This document shows positions 38,600 through 48,139 of a stretch of 64,000 nt of DNA, piece by piece. The notes under the pieces are model-generated. The model did no database searches and was not told the DNA's origin. It saw nothing but the letters and a program-made list of their open reading frames with translations. Source of the DNA: CAWIOX01 sp963837775 (lineage in GTDB: Bacteria; Pseudomonadota; Gammaproteobacteria; Burkholderiales; Burkholderiaceae_D); the NCBI GenBank assembly GCA_963837775.1, contig CAWIOX010000029.1:248001-312000 (forward strand), written 5' to 3'. Position 1 is the first letter of the stretch; every line of letters starts with the position of its first letter. Both the position numbers and the translations under genes were made by a program.

Positions 38600-38690
38600 G
38601 TCACTTTTGAGAATGCGCAAACATCTGCACCACGATGACGGCATCCTGAGCGGAAGCAGGCGCGAGGGCGAGAAAATCACTGCGATGCAC
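38600..38690 (+). pseudogene. Rieske gene central fragment
   Basis: Encodes LHHDDGILSGSRREGEKITA, matching CTHDGGILTGGEREGEEIIC of the Rieske protein; both ligand cysteines are lost (C to L, C to A). Copy G follows after the CCCGTATTCGGCC spacer. Confidence 0.75.
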
Positions 38691-38722
38691 GCCGGGATTG
38701 AAATCAAGGCCCGTATTCGGCC

Positions 38723-38813
38723 AAAAATATACTGCGGCGTGTATTTATTGACACCCAATGAATACGTGCGGCAAGATGCGTGTTTTGATGGATACTCCCC
38801 CATAAATTGAGTT
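38723..38813 (+). repeat. 95-bp dispersed repeat, copy G
   Basis: AAAAATATACTGCGGCG to CCATAAATTGAGTTTT. The shared reading frame present in most copies is broken by TGA here. No gene is seen from 38814 to 39036. Confidence 0.83.
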
Positions 38814-39036
38814 TTGCGAGTGCGCAGATGGGTCGAAGGACTTATCGGACCTGCGCTCAGCCTGCTGCGGACCAGCAACCGAATGGAATTGCGCCGAGCT
38901 TGCTTCTTCAGGTTTCGCCTATGATGGACGACGTCCCGCAAGAAGCGTCCGGCAGGCCCAACCAAACCGATGGCATTGCTTGCAGCCTCAGGCGCGAATG
39001 CCGGCAATGTAATTTTGCCATCTGAAAGAAAGAGAA

Positions 39037-39753
39037 ATGACGATCATCGAACTACCTTTTCGGGCAACAACGGCGCAGGCTTGCCACTGGCTGGCGCAGC
39101 AAACCGGCACGCCATGGACACTGGCGCGCATGATAGAGAACGGCTTGACCCCCTACGTTTGGCTCGACTATGACGCCGACTATCCGGAACTGTTCGGTGA
39201 CGCGAACGGCGGTTACGCGGCGCCGATTTTTTTCGAAGGCGACACCCAGCGACTTGCGGCCGGAAGCGAGGACGTGCTCATCACGATCACGAAAGACGCC
39301 TACAAGATCGTGACGCGGCTCAAGCCCCCGGGCTTTCGAAGGGCTTTGCATGAGCTGCGTTTTCTGAAGAAGGATCTGCAGCGCCTGGCAAGCAAACTCA
39401 AACGCGAGGCCGAGGCCGAGCTCGAACCAGTCAACATTGAAGTGGCAACGGAATCGCGGACCGGCATCAACCAGGAGCAGGTGTTGACGGCATTTGCCAG
39501 CCTGGTGAAAATCGATCTGGCACAGGCCCTTGGCAGTGGCGGCGGCATATTCGGCGATGAGGGCGCAAGGGTCAAAGGCAGCGCCAAAAAGGCAAAAAAC
39601 AAAGCCGTGTGGAACCCGGTCACCTTGGCGCTGGGATTGAATGATGTGTATCGGGTGCCCATGTCACATCTGAAACGAGCGTTCAATGCGCATGATTTTT
39701 TGTACCCATGGGCGACGGAATGGAACCATACGCTGGCGCTGCTGGGCAAATAA
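39037..39753 (+). CDS. Conserved hypothetical protein
   Basis: 238 residues, intact. The N-terminus (FRATTAQACHWLAQQTGTPW, then MIENGLTPYVWLDYD) looks like a helical DNA-binding or replication-type start. The middle has a basic coiled segment (ELRFLKKDLQRLASKLKREA) and the end reads HDFLYPWATEWNHTLALLGK. GAAAGAGAA precedes the start. Family not recognised; phage or plasmid ancestry is possible but unproven. Confidence 0.55.
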   Translation: MTIIELPFRATTAQACHWLAQQTGTPWTLARMIENGLTPYVWLDYDADYPELFGDANGGYAAPIFFEGDTQRLAAGSEDVLITITKDAYKIVTRLKPPGFRRALHELRFLKKDLQRLASKLKREAEAELEPVNIEVATESRTGINQEQVLTAFASLVKIDLAQALGSGGGIFGDEGARVKGSAKKAKNKAVWNPVTLALGLNDVYRVPMSHLKRAFNAHDFLYPWATEWNHTLALLGK

Positions 39754-39922
39754 GGCGCCGGGGGCACGCCGAGTTCCGACATCCGGACACGGGCCCAGTC
39801 GTCAGTCCGAATTGAACTCGGACTACGAGCGCATCAATGGCCGCAAACAAGCAGCGGACGGTCATGAGCGGCGGCTAATCTCGCGCTGATTCACACTTCA
39901 AAAATTCCTGAGCAAATACATC

Positions 39923-40285
39923 ATGAAAAGTAGTTCAAAAGGCGGCCTCGTATATTCCACCGATGTCGGGCGCATATGTCCCGAATGCCGGCTTGCGCTC
40001 GCGGCGTGCGTCTGCAAGGCCAGCGCCCGTGCCGCGCCTGCAGGCGATGGCATGGTGCGCGTGTCGCGCCAGACCAAGGGCCGGGGCGGCAAGAGCGTGA
40101 CCCTGATCAAAGGGCTGGCGCTCGATTCTGTTGCCCTGGCCTTGCTGGGCAAGCAGTTGCGCACGGCCTGCGGTTCTGGCGGGACGGTCAAGGATGGCGT
40201 GATTGAAATCCAGGGCGACCATTGCGAACTGGTCATGGAAGCGCTGAGAAAGCACGGCCATAGCGCGAAGCGGGTTGGCGGCTAA
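39923..40285 (+). CDS. YciH/SUI1-family translation factor-like protein
   Basis: 120 residues with the SUI1 fold: VRVSRQTKGRGGKSVTLIKG, LALLGKQLRTACGSGGTVKD and VIEIQGDHCELVMEALRKHG. An N-terminal CPECRLALAACVC could bind zinc. Bacterial YciH is related to eIF1 and affects initiation fidelity in a minor way. Frame intact. Confidence 0.88.
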   Translation: MKSSSKGGLVYSTDVGRICPECRLALAACVCKASARAAPAGDGMVRVSRQTKGRGGKSVTLIKGLALDSVALALLGKQLRTACGSGGTVKDGVIEIQGDHCELVMEALRKHGHSAKRVGG

Positions 40286-40445
40286 ACCTGTGACGCCCGA
40301 ACGCCGGCGAGCTGGCAAAGGCGTGTCAGACCAATACCGATGGGTGAGCCGGCCAGTGGCGAATTGCGACTGGGAGCGCACTATTGGAATCGATGAGCGC
40401 CGGCAGTGCTAAACTACGCCCCCCTTACACCCTAGCCCTGAGCCC

Positions 40446-40988
40446 ATGACGAACAAGAAACAGCCTCCCGCGAAAAAAACAGTCGATGCGCCTGCAGGGC
40501 GAGCGGAAAATCCATTCCTGAATACCGAGTTTTACGCACGGATGCGTGATTACACGGAGCGTGACGCGGCATTCTCGAAAGAGTTGAAGGCTATCTCGGA
40601 ACGCGGCGCAGGCAAACAGAGCAGCGACGCGCGCTTTGCGCCGTCGCTGGAAACTTTGCGCGGCGTGATTAAAAAAGGCCTGCCGCTCGAGGACATGCTC
40701 GGTCGCATCGTGCTTGGCGTCGAAGCAGGTCTGTGGGAACCCTGGTTGACCGCATTCGGCTTTGAACTGCGGGGCGTCAACTATGCGAAGACGGGAGCGC
40801 GCAATGCCCGGCTGGCGCTGGACATTAGCTTGGCGTCCAAGGCCAACACCACGTTCGCAAACGCCGGAATCGCCAATTGGCGTAGTTTGGTGGCGGAAGA
40901 CTGTGTCCAGGTCCAAGTTGAGAAGCCGACCGAGAAGACACCGGCGAAGGCCTATGCCATTTTCTACCTGGACGCCACTGACAATTGA
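40446..40988 (+). CDS. Hypothetical protein
   Basis: 180 residues, intact, with a basic N-terminus (MTNKKQPPAKKTVDAPAGRA), a helical middle (LETLRGVIKKGLPLEDMLGR, VLGVEAGLWEPWLTAFGFEL) and a C-terminal half rich in Ala and Thr. No membrane segment or motif I recognise. It starts 160 bp after the SUI1 gene. Confidence 0.5.
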   Translation: MTNKKQPPAKKTVDAPAGRAENPFLNTEFYARMRDYTERDAAFSKELKAISERGAGKQSSDARFAPSLETLRGVIKKGLPLEDMLGRIVLGVEAGLWEPWLTAFGFELRGVNYAKTGARNARLALDISLASKANTTFANAGIANWRSLVAEDCVQVQVEKPTEKTPAKAYAIFYLDATDN

Positions 40989-41066
40989 GCGTTGCCCGTC
41001 AGACGTACTCACCTCCATGACTGCATGAGCGAGGAAAGCAGTCGCGCAGTAAATGCCACAGGGGCT

Positions 41067-41420
41067 TCAGGTTTGATATTGCTCGCTTCTGCGCCCGAGC
41101 GGCTGGACGATGAGCACGATGACGAGCGCGAGTGCAAACGCCAGCATTACCGTGCTGCCGGCGAGCGATGCCGCGATGCGGTGTGCCAATAATTCCCGGC
41201 CATTGAGCGCGCCTGAGCTGGCCGCGGCGAATATGACGGTGAGGACACCGAGTACGAGTGAGCCGCCGAGCTAGTGGGCAATATTGACCAGCCCGGAGGC
41301 GGCACCGGCATCTTCAGCGGCAACGCCAGCGATGCCTGCGACCGTGAGCGGGCTGAGTGAGGCGCCCTGGCCGATGCCGATCAGAACCATCGGCAGCGCG
41401 ACGCCAATGATCGCCCGGCT
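41067..41420 (-). pseudogene. MFS drug transporter C-terminal remnant
   Basis: Translation gives VLIGIGQGASLSPLTVAGIA and EDAGAASGLVNIAH, then a TAG in place of the usual Gln, then LGGSLVLGVLTVIFAAASSG and a last helix ending PLGRRSEQYQT. This is the end of an EmrB/QacA-type 14-TM transporter. Upstream coding sequence is absent, so the gene is truncated as well as interrupted. Confidence 0.75.
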
Positions 41421-41826
41421 TTTCCTGGAACCACCTTTATTACCCGAGTCGTCGCCAGTCCTTGCCTGCTTTCGCCTTGCTGGTCGATGCGCTGCGCTAC
41501 CGTGCATGACGCAAGGGCGACTCGGTTTCAGGGCGACTGACGCATCCGTTTAATGACAGCTTAGGACGGGCGACCAGCCTCTCGGCGGTGCGCTGTCGAG
41601 TGACGGCAACGGGTCGCAAGCCGTCTTTCGATGATGTTGCTCAATGTGGGCATTGAGCAACATTTTCGACCCCAGGTTAAATAATGCAACGACCTCGCAC
41701 GACGGTTTGCCTGGCCGTCATCGAACTTGAATTGGCTCACCACGCTGCATAGAATAAGTTATCCCTTGCCGCCGCGAGCCGCGGCGACAAGTCCGTGTGG
41801 TTTGTGTGGCTTCAACGGAGGTTCGT
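41421..41826. other. Intergenic stretch
   Basis: About 400 bp between the MFS remnant and DUF1326. The sequence after 41430 is not transporter-like. Short inverted segments near 41640 (TTGCTCAATG...CATTGAGCAA) form a perfect hairpin; otherwise nothing recognised. Confidence 0.5.
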
Positions 41827-42429
41827 ATGAGCTATCACCTGGAAGGTCGTCTGCTCGAGGTTTGCAATTGCAACGTCCTATGCCCCTGCTGGATCGGCGA
41901 GGATCCTGACAACGGCACCTGCGACACCATCGTCGCATGGCGCATAGACAAGGGAATGGTCGACGGCGTCGATGTCGGCGGCAACACCATTGCGGCCGTG
42001 GCCCATATTCCGGGCAACATCCTGGCAGGCAACTGGACCGCCGCGATCTATGTCGACGACCAGGCCTCCAAGGCGCAGGAAGATGCACTGCTCAAGGTCT
42101 ACACCGGGCAGGCGGGCGGGCCGGTCGCCGATCTGGCCAAGCTCATCGGCCAGGTGGTGTCGGTGGAGCGGGCGTCGATCCGGTTCACCGTGGTCGACGG
42201 CAAGGGCGAACTCGAGATCGGCAAAAACTACTACGCCGAACTCGAGCCCTATCGCGGCGCGATGGGCGGCCTGACAACCCTCTCCGACACCGTGTTCTCG
42301 ACGGTGCCGGGGGCGCCGGTGTTCGTCGGCAAGGCGCCGACCTATCGCTCCAAGAATGCCGCCCTCGGCATCAACCTCGACCTCAAGAACCACAACGCCC
42401 TGCAGAGCACGTTCGTCTTCGATGCCTGA
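41827..42429 (+). CDS. DUF1326-family protein
   Basis: 200 residues: YHLEGRLLEVCNCNVLCPCW at the start (Cys-rich CNCNVLCPC, probable metal site), then DNGTCDTIVAWRIDKGMVDG and IPGNILAGNWTAAIYVDDQA. A periplasmic or cytosolic metal-binding role is plausible. The stop overlaps the next gene by 8 bp, implying translational coupling with the DUF2182 membrane protein. Confidence 0.85.
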   Translation: MSYHLEGRLLEVCNCNVLCPCWIGEDPDNGTCDTIVAWRIDKGMVDGVDVGGNTIAAVAHIPGNILAGNWTAAIYVDDQASKAQEDALLKVYTGQAGGPVADLAKLIGQVVSVERASIRFTVVDGKGELEIGKNYYAELEPYRGAMGGLTTLSDTVFSTVPGAPVFVGKAPTYRSKNAALGINLDLKNHNALQSTFVFDA

Positions 42430-43231
42430 GTCCGACGGCAGGCGCGGCGCCTCCCGTCATCAGCGCGTGTTCTTGCCGGTCCTGGCCGCGCTGATTGCGC
42501 TGGCGTGGGTGGCATTGTGGGCGTGGGCACGCAGCCCGTACGGACGCTATCTCGAGCACGGCGACTGGACAGCGTCAGGGCCGGCGGCGTTTCTGTGCCG
42601 CGTCGTTCCCGCCGGCGATGTGGTCGTGCCCATGGTGCTCTACGCCGCCGGGTGGATACTCATGACGGCGGCCATGATGCTGCCGACCACCTTGCCGTTG
42701 TTCAACACCTTCGACCGCTTGACGGCCCAGCGCCCGGACCATGGACGCCTCCTGATGCTGCTCGGCCTGGGCTACATGACGGTGTGGGGAGCATTCGGGC
42801 TGTTGGCGCATGCGCTTCACAGTGCAGTGCTGTCCTTGCTCGCCAGCGTACCCGCACTGGCCTGGCATGGCTGGCTGATCGGCGCCGCGACCATTGCGTT
42901 GGCCGGCGCATTTCAGTTCAGCAAGCTCAAGTACCAGTGCCTGGAAAAGTGCCGTACGCCCTTGAGCTTCGTTGTCGAGCATTGGCGCGGGCATGCGCAA
43001 GCACGGCACGCGTTCACGCTTGGCGCGCAGCACGGCCTGTTCTGCGTCGGCTGCTGTTGGGCGCTGATGCTGTTGATGTTCGCGCTCGGCACCGGCAGCC
43101 TCGGCTGGATGCTGCTGCTTGCGGCCGTGATGGCGATCGAAAAGAATGTTCGCTGGGGCAAGCGTCTCAGCACGCCGCTCGGTGTCGCGCTGCTGTCCTG
43201 GGCAGCCGTCCTGGTGGCGAGCCATGCATGA
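42422..43231 (+). CDS. DUF2182 metal-binding membrane protein
   Basis: 269 residues with about six membrane segments. MTAAMMLPTTLPLF, the FQFSKLKYQCLEKCRTPLSF motif and HGLFCVGCCWALMLLMFALG are DUF2182 hallmarks; the conserved Met, Cys and His suggest copper handling. Paired with DUF1326 here. Confidence 0.85.
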   Translation: MPESDGRRGASRHQRVFLPVLAALIALAWVALWAWARSPYGRYLEHGDWTASGPAAFLCRVVPAGDVVVPMVLYAAGWILMTAAMMLPTTLPLFNTFDRLTAQRPDHGRLLMLLGLGYMTVWGAFGLLAHALHSAVLSLLASVPALAWHGWLIGAATIALAGAFQFSKLKYQCLEKCRTPLSFVVEHWRGHAQARHAFTLGAQHGLFCVGCCWALMLLMFALGTGSLGWMLLLAAVMAIEKNVRWGKRLSTPLGVALLSWAAVLVASHA

Positions 43232-43431
43232 AGAGCGCCACTCTGACTGTGTTTCTCGCGTCGGATAGCGCCAAGTCGATTTCGGGCCAGTCGCTGCCGA
43301 TCGACCTCATTTACGGCAACGCGGCAGCAAGGGCACCGCGGAATAAATGGGGCGGCTTCATGCCCCGTTTATTCCGCAGTGTTACAAGAAGTACTGGTCA
43401 CGTCACACCGTAAGACTTGAGGAGATCAACC

Positions 43432-43743
43432 ATGATAGTCGCCCGTTGGAGCATCGATGCGAAGTTCGGATACAAACAGAATGTGATCGACCTGATGCAG
43501 CGTTGGTTACAGGAGATTGCGCCGCAAGTTGGGTTTAGCGCTGACAAAACGCGCTTGCTAACCGGCTCGATCGGCGCGCTGGAGGCAACCATTCAGTCGG
43601 AACATCTGGTCAAGGACCTGAGCGAGCTTAACCAGGCTTGGGAAAAACTGGCGACGATTGCAGCGCATAAGCAATGGAGCAAGGATCTCGAGCCGCATGT
43701 GGTTTCCGGGACAAGCCGCTGGGAAATTTATCGCGTCTTGTGA
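43432..43743 (+). CDS. Small conserved hypothetical protein
   Basis: 103 residues: MIVARWSIDAKFGYKQNVID, then LMQRWLQEIAPQVG and WEIYRVL at the end. The strand-helix-strand pattern suggests another ferredoxin-like dimer. GAGGAG lies 9 bp upstream of 43432. Confidence 0.6.
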   Translation: MIVARWSIDAKFGYKQNVIDLMQRWLQEIAPQVGFSADKTRLLTGSIGALEATIQSEHLVKDLSELNQAWEKLATIAAHKQWSKDLEPHVVSGTSRWEIYRVL

Positions 43744-43954
43744 TTGCGTGCTGAACTCCGGAATCCGGCTCGACCGCACGCTTTGGAAATCGACGCCCGA
43801 TACTGTCCCTGGTGCCCAGGCAAGGGCCGGGATGCCCGACCTCACGCTGCAGGGGACCGCTTGCAGCGGGCTGCGCATCGCTCCGACCCGCTGACGCAGC
43901 CCCTGTCCCCGTTTATTCTCATGCCGGGATTGAAGACTAAGCCCGTTTTCGGCT

Positions 43955-44047
43955 GAAAATATACTGCGGCATGTATTTATACACACCCAATGAATACGTG
44001 CGGGAGAATCGGCGTTTTGATTGATACTCCCCTATAAATTGAATTAA
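43955..44047 (+). repeat. 95-bp dispersed repeat, copy H
   Basis: GAAAATATACTGCGGCATG to CTATAAATTGAATTAATG. Preceded by GCCGGGATTGAAG and GCCCGTTTTCGG, the same spacer and perhaps the last bases of a Rieske remnant. Confidence 0.85.
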
Positions 44048-44214
44048 TGGGCTGTGCAGAAGGCTGGAATGGCTTATCAAAACTATTCTCCGCCACCACC
44101 GATCGCTTTGTTTTGATCCTCCTCATTGCATTATCAGGAACAACAATTAGTCTAAAACGACTCGGAACGTAAAGAGTTGAATTCTGCTTTAACAAAAAAA
44201 ACAAGGTGATCAAA

Positions 44215-46503
44215 ATGCGCCAACCAACGCTGGCTTTCGCTGCAAACCGTTTAACTACCTGGCTTATGCCTTTTCTGTTGTGCATCGGCCTTGCAGCATG
44301 CGGCGGCAACAGCGAGGACACGATGACATCGGACTCGCCAACCGACACGACTGCCGCTGTGACTACCCTTGCAGCGATTAGTCAGACCAGCCCGGATCAT
44401 CAGAAGAAGCCAAAGAAAAAAGACGCCGGCTTGTTTTTCATCGCGGGCAGTATTGGTGGAGCCGGTTCAGTCGACGCGACAGGAGTGGCCGCTCGGTTCA
44501 ATAATCCATACGGCATCGCGGCGGATTCGGTAGGCAACCTGTATGTGGCAGATACAAACAACAACACCATCCGCAAGGTCACCGCGGCGGGCGTGGTCAC
44601 CACGCTGGCCGGCAGCGCCGGCGTGCAAGGTAACGCCGACGGCAGCGGGGCCACTGCGCGGTTCAATCAACCACGCAGCATCGCTGCGGACACGGCGGGC
44701 AACCTGTATGTGGCGGATGCGGGCAACGCGACCATCCGCAAGGTCACCGCGGCTGGCGTGGTCACCACGCTGGCCGGCACCGCCGGTGTTTTTGGTAGCG
44801 CAGACGGCAGCGGGACCGCTGCGCAGTTCTATGCTCCGTTCGGCATTACTGCGGACACGGCGGGCAACCTGTATGTGGCGGATGATGGCAACAACACCAT
44901 CCGCAAGATCACGGCGGCGGGTGTGGTCACTACGCTGGCCGGCACCGCCGGCATGACCGGTAGCGCCGACGGCAGCGGGGCGGCTGCGCAGTTCTCTGCT
45001 CCGTTCGGCATCGCTGCGGACCCGGCCGGCAACCTGTATGTGGCGGATGCGGGCAATCGGACCATCCGCAAGATCACCGCGGCGGGTGTGGTCACCACGC
45101 TGGCCGGCACTCCTGGTGTGGTCGGTAGCGCCGACGGTACCGGGGCGGCTGCGCAGTTCTACAATCCGGGCGGCATCGCGGCGGACACGGCTGGCAACGT
45201 GTATGTGGCGGATACGAACAATTCGACCATCCGCAAGATCACTGCGGCGGGTGTGGTCACCACGCTGGCCGGCACTTCCTCGTTATCCGGTACCGGCGGC
45301 AGCTTAGGTAGCGCCGACGGCAGCGGTGCCGCTGCGCAGTTCTACGATCCGTACGGCATCGCGGCAGACACGGCCGGCAACCTGTATGTGGCGGATACAA
45401 TTAACAACACCATCCGCAAGGTCACCGCGACGGGCGTGGTCACCACGTTAGCCGGCACCGCCGGCGTGGTTGGTAGCGCCGACGGCAGCGGGGCGGCAGC
45501 GCAATTCAATACTCCGATCGGCATCGCGACGGACCCGTCGGGCAACCTGTATGTGGCGGATACGTTCAACAACACCATCCGCAAGGTCACGGCGGAGGGC
45601 GTGGTCACCACGCTGGCCGGCACCGCCGGGGTGGCCGGTAGCGCCGACGGCACCGGTGCTGCTGCGCAGTTCTACAATCCGGTCGGCATCGCGGCGGACA
45701 CGGTCGGCAATCTGTACGTGGCGGATACGAAAAGCAACACCATCCGCAAGATCACGGCGGCGGGCATAGTCACCACGCTGGCCGGCACCGCCGGGGTGAC
45801 CGGTAGCGCCGACGGCAGCGGGGCGGCTGCGCAATTCTATGCTCCTATCGGCATTGCGGCGGACACCGCAGGTAACCTGTATGTGGCAGATACGGGCAAC
45901 CGTACCATCCGCAAGATCACGGCGGCGGGCGTGGTCACCACGCTGGCCGGCACCGCCGGCGTGCTCGGTAGCGCCGACGGCAGCGGCCCCGCTGCGCAGT
46001 TCAATTCTCCGAGCGGCATCGCGGCAGACACGGCCGGCAACCTGTATGTGGTGGATATGAACAGCCGTACCATCCGCAAGATCACGGCGGCGGGCGTGGT
46101 CACCACGCTGGCCGGCACCGCCGGCGTGCTCGGTAGCGCCGACGGCAGCGGGGCCGCTGCGCAATTCAATTCTCCGGGCGGCATCGCGGCGGACACGGCC
46201 GGCAACCTGTATGTGGCGGATACACTTAACAACACCATCCGCAAGATCACGGCGGCGGGCGTGGTCAGCACGGTAGCCGGCGTCGCAGGAAAAAATGGCA
46301 TCGTGCTGGGCAGTTTGCCAGGCAGCCTGAGTTCTCCGCAAGGGGTGACGGTTACCGGTGCCAATACCGTGGCCCTGACCTCGGCCAACAGTGTACTGGA
46401 ACTTGTTTTTCCGGAAATGAGGATCTCTCGGGGACCATCTATAAGCACACCGCCCTCTCCGCCTCCCTCTCCTCCGACACCGCCCTCTCCAAAACGTAAG
46501 TGA
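44215..46503 (+). CDS. Lipoprotein with 11 NHL repeats
   Basis: 762 residues. Lipobox IGLAACGG follows a signal helix. A KKPKKKDAG linker precedes 11 tandem units of about 56 residues, each with a GIAADTAGNLYVADT.NNTIRK NHL core and ITAAGVVTTLAGTAG linker, then a degenerate twelfth and a Pro/Ser tail (PPSPPPSPPTPPSPKRK). Eleven cores would make about two six-bladed propellers on the cell surface or in the periplasm. DNA of the units is very similar, indicating recent amplification or conversion. Start at 44215 has AAGG at 8 bp; GTG at 44206 is less likely. Confidence 0.85.
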   Translation: MRQPTLAFAANRLTTWLMPFLLCIGLAACGGNSEDTMTSDSPTDTTAAVTTLAAISQTSPDHQKKPKKKDAGLFFIAGSIGGAGSVDATGVAARFNNPYGIAADSVGNLYVADTNNNTIRKVTAAGVVTTLAGSAGVQGNADGSGATARFNQPRSIAADTAGNLYVADAGNATIRKVTAAGVVTTLAGTAGVFGSADGSGTAAQFYAPFGITADTAGNLYVADDGNNTIRKITAAGVVTTLAGTAGMTGSADGSGAAAQFSAPFGIAADPAGNLYVADAGNRTIRKITAAGVVTTLAGTPGVVGSADGTGAAAQFYNPGGIAADTAGNVYVADTNNSTIRKITAAGVVTTLAGTSSLSGTGGSLGSADGSGAAAQFYDPYGIAADTAGNLYVADTINNTIRKVTATGVVTTLAGTAGVVGSADGSGAAAQFNTPIGIATDPSGNLYVADTFNNTIRKVTAEGVVTTLAGTAGVAGSADGTGAAAQFYNPVGIAADTVGNLYVADTKSNTIRKITAAGIVTTLAGTAGVTGSADGSGAAAQFYAPIGIAADTAGNLYVADTGNRTIRKITAAGVVTTLAGTAGVLGSADGSGPAAQFNSPSGIAADTAGNLYVVDMNSRTIRKITAAGVVTTLAGTAGVLGSADGSGAAAQFNSPGGIAADTAGNLYVADTLNNTIRKITAAGVVSTVAGVAGKNGIVLGSLPGSLSSPQGVTVTGANTVALTSANSVLELVFPEMRISRGPSISTPPSPPPSPPTPPSPKRK

Positions 46504-46612
46504 GAGCCGCCCAGCAGATGAGGTTGATAACCCTATTAGACCAAACTGCGTGCTGCTGTGGAGAATAAACGGGGACAGACCTCGGTTTTACCGCGTACGT
46601 TGGACTATATCG

Positions 46613-46697
46613 GTAGGTTGGTGCTGAGCTTGCGAAGCCCAACATTCGTTAGCGAAATCTGTGCGTTCCAAATGTTGGGCTTTGCAGCCCAACCTAA
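46613..46697. repeat. REP-type palindrome (TAGGTTGG...CCAACCTA)
   Basis: Outer arms TAGGTTGG and CCAACCTA, and inner AGCCCAACATT and AATGTTGGGCT, give a nested hairpin. It ends 4 bp before the left repeat of the IS110-type element, as expected for elements that target REP sequences. Confidence 0.75.
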
Positions 46698-46701
46698 TGA
46701 A

Positions 46702-48122
46702 ATGGACTCCACCCTCCCGACGACGGCATCATAATGTGCCAAGCGTGCCAGATGGGCTGGCAAGCGACAATCAAGAGGAGGAGTCCACCATGAATGCTAC
46801 TGCAAAAGTAATCGGTCTGGATATTGCCAAAAATGTGTTTGTTGCGGTCGGTCGGGATACGCATGGCAAAGTTGTCTTGAAGCGCACGCTCTCTCGCGGC
46901 GACGTGCTCGGCACCTTTGCCAATCTGCCGGCGACTGCGATCGGGATTGAAAGCTGTGCAGGTTCGCACTATTGGGCGCGCAAGCTGACTGCCTTTGGCC
47001 ATGATGTCAAACTGATCGCTGCGCAGCATACGCGTGCTTACGTCAGCGGCAACAAGAACGACGCCAATGATGCGGCAGCGATTGCCGAAGCGCGCTCGCG
47101 TGAATCGACCAAGTACGTGCCGATCAATACCGAAGCACAGCAGGATTTGCAGATGCTGCATCGCGCCAGGCGCGCCTTGATGGTCGAGCGTAACGCGATG
47201 ATTTATCGCATTCGCGCCTTTGCGGGGGAATACGGTCAAGTATTTCCAGTCGGCGTGGCTAAGTTCCGCGCCGCGTTTGCCGTATGGATGGCCGACGACA
47301 AGAATGGCTTGTCCGGCTCGGCCATCAGCACCTTTGGCGACTTGGCGGCACAGTTGGATGACAAGGAAGCGCGGATTACGATTTACGACCAGCGTCTGCA
47401 GCAAGCGGCCAGGTCGGATGAGCGCGCCAAACGCCTGCAGGAAGTGCCTGGCATTGGCACGATCACGGCAACGGCCGTGTTGGCCAGCGTAGCGGATGCA
47501 CATCATTTTGGCAGTGGGCGTGATTTCGCCGCCAATCTGGGATTGGTGCCGCGTGAGCACAGCAGTGGGGGTAAGCAGCGTCTGTATGGCATTACCAAGC
47601 GCGGTGATGTGTATCTGCGCACCTTACTCATTCACGGCGCACGCAGCGCCTTGCGATGCGCCAGCGAGAAGCAGGATCGATTGCTGCGCTGGGCTGTCAA
47701 GCTTGCTGAAAAACGTGGCGCCAATGTAGCGGCGGTGGCATTGGCGAACAAGCTGGCGCGGGTGATATGGGCGCTGCTGGCGCATGGCAGGGAGTATGTT
47801 CCGGCCTGGTCAAAAAGCATGACCAGGCCGGCTTGAAAAAAACAAGCGGAAGGTGAGAGAAGGTACATTCAACAAGTTTTGGAGGTAAGCCCCGCCAAGG
47901 TTGCGAAGGTGAAAAAAGACAGATGCCAACAGGTCGGACCGGCATCGGGTGAATCCGTGGCACGTAGTGGCTCTCGAAGCCGTCAACCTATCCGGATCCC
48001 GATGCGCGTATTGCATTATGGCCAGAGCAATAAACCGCTCAACTTGCAGGCCGCATAGATACTTGCAATCTCTTCCTTATGGCGAATGTTCATTTTTTCC
48101 TTGCAAATCGGGTGGAGTCCAT
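46702..48122 (+). mobile_element. IS110/IS1111-type insertion sequence (about 1.42 kb)
   Basis: Inverted repeats ATGGACTCCACCC (46702-46714) and GGGTGGAGTCCAT (48110-48122) bracket a DEDD transposase gene. IRs of this kind, possibly subterminal, mark the IS1111 subgroup; no target duplication is visible. True ends may lie a few bases outside. The 3' part 47837-48109 is non-coding. Confidence 0.85.
46790..47836 (+). CDS. IS110-family transposase
   Basis: 348 residues, intact. The N-terminal DEDD domain includes VIGLDIAKNVFVAVGRD, ATAIGIESCAGSHYWAR and GNKNDANDAAAIAEARS; the C-terminal transposase_20 domain includes LQEVPGIGTITATAVLASVA and GLVPREHSSGGKQRLYGITK. GAGGAGGAGTCCACC precedes the ATG, and the GGAGTCCACC part echoes the terminal repeat. 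Confidence 0.93.
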   Translation: MNATAKVIGLDIAKNVFVAVGRDTHGKVVLKRTLSRGDVLGTFANLPATAIGIESCAGSHYWARKLTAFGHDVKLIAAQHTRAYVSGNKNDANDAAAIAEARSRESTKYVPINTEAQQDLQMLHRARRALMVERNAMIYRIRAFAGEYGQVFPVGVAKFRAAFAVWMADDKNGLSGSAISTFGDLAAQLDDKEARITIYDQRLQQAARSDERAKRLQEVPGIGTITATAVLASVADAHHFGSGRDFAANLGLVPREHSSGGKQRLYGITKRGDVYLRTLLIHGARSALRCASEKQDRLLRWAVKLAEKRGANVAAVALANKLARVIWALLAHGREYVPAWSKSMTRPA

Positions 48123-48139
48123 AGATACGGTGCTACCAA

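Noticed and set aside
38452..39007. N-terminal extension of the membrane protein at 37658-38452
   Set aside because: The extension translates the dispersed repeat and a Rieske remnant on the opposite strand.
44500..46300. CRISPR-like or tandem non-coding array
   Set aside because: The periodic units are in-frame NHL repeats within one protein of 762 residues; there are no short spacers.
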